From Lysobacterales bacterium (GTDB lineage Bacteria > Pseudomonadota > Gammaproteobacteria > Xanthomonadales > Rhodanobacteraceae): a DNA stretch of 6,471 nucleotides. Positions 6,416 to 6,471 of the stretch are shown here, in pieces. The notes below the pieces were generated by a model, which saw only the letters and a list, made by a program, of their open reading frames with translations, made no database searches and was not told the origin of the DNA. Within the stretch, counting starts at the first letter, position 1. The number at the start of each line of letters is the position of its first letter. The stretch is from NCBI GenBank assembly GCA_013298265.1, contig JAAFHE010000238.1, forward strand, positions 1 through 6,471, given 5' to 3'. A program made the translations under genes and the position numbers.

Positions 6416-6471
6416 ACGCTTTGGGCGCGGCAGCCGGCGCGGCGGCGGGCGCGGCGGCGGGCGCCTTGTCT
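6414..6471 (-). CDS. C-terminal end of a probable RND periplasmic adaptor (AcrA/MexA-like), partial
   Basis: Only the last 18 complete codons and the TAA (6414-6416) are in the window. They read D-K followed by an Ala/Pro tail of A-P-A-A repeats ending in P-K-A. The DNA carries two exact 12-base copies and a third imperfect one. Membrane-fusion (adaptor) proteins of RND pumps often end in disordered Ala/Pro/Gln/Lys tails and are usually encoded immediately upstream of the pump, here 12 bases away on the same strand. The identity is inferred from position and tail composition; no diagnostic domain is visible. Confidence 0.7.
   Translation of the reverse strand, partial: DKAPAAAPAAAPAAAPKA

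Overview
This is a GC-rich window with dense, compact genes, as in a Gram-negative proteobacterium. An AcrB-type RND pump needs an outer membrane. The GC-rich code, Ala/Arg-rich proteins and GTG starts fit gamma- or betaproteobacteria (for example Xanthomonadales or Nevskiales relatives), but the species cannot be fixed from the sequence.

Left part (1-3000, + strand): four tightly packed genes that look like one operon. They are (1) an ATP-grasp ligase of the MvdC/MvdD (graspetide ligase) type, cut by the window's left edge; (2) a Clp-fold serine peptidase-like protein of the SDH/SppA group, overlapping gene 1 by 11 bases; (3) a MauE/DoxX-like membrane protein with a C-S-C-F-G motif, sharing one base with gene 2; (4) a membrane-anchored TlpA/MauD-like thioredoxin with a CGDC active site, 7 bases after gene 3. 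Such a set (peptide ligase, peptidase, membrane redox protein, periplasmic thioredoxin) suggests a ribosomally made, modified peptide (RiPP) pathway with thiol/disulfide handling at the membrane. No precursor peptide is visible here, so it would lie upstream of base 1. This is the most interesting part of the window.

Middle (3001-3239): a 239-base non-coding stretch between convergent genes. It holds a run of inverted repeats: a CCCCCTT/AAGGGGG hairpin, a 37-base bulged hairpin, a small GC hairpin, and a perfect 28-base palindrome. It may carry bidirectional termination, but its size and order look more like a dispersed intergenic repeat element.

Right part (3240-6471, - strand): a complete HAE1-family RND efflux pump inner-membrane subunit (AcrB/MexB-like, 1053 aa, GTG start). 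Twelve bases upstream is the last 19 codons or so of a gene with an Ala/Pro tail, most likely the periplasmic adaptor (AcrA/MexA-like) of the same pump. The efflux operon enters from the right edge and ends tail-to-tail with the putative RiPP operon. Nothing suggests that the two operons work together.
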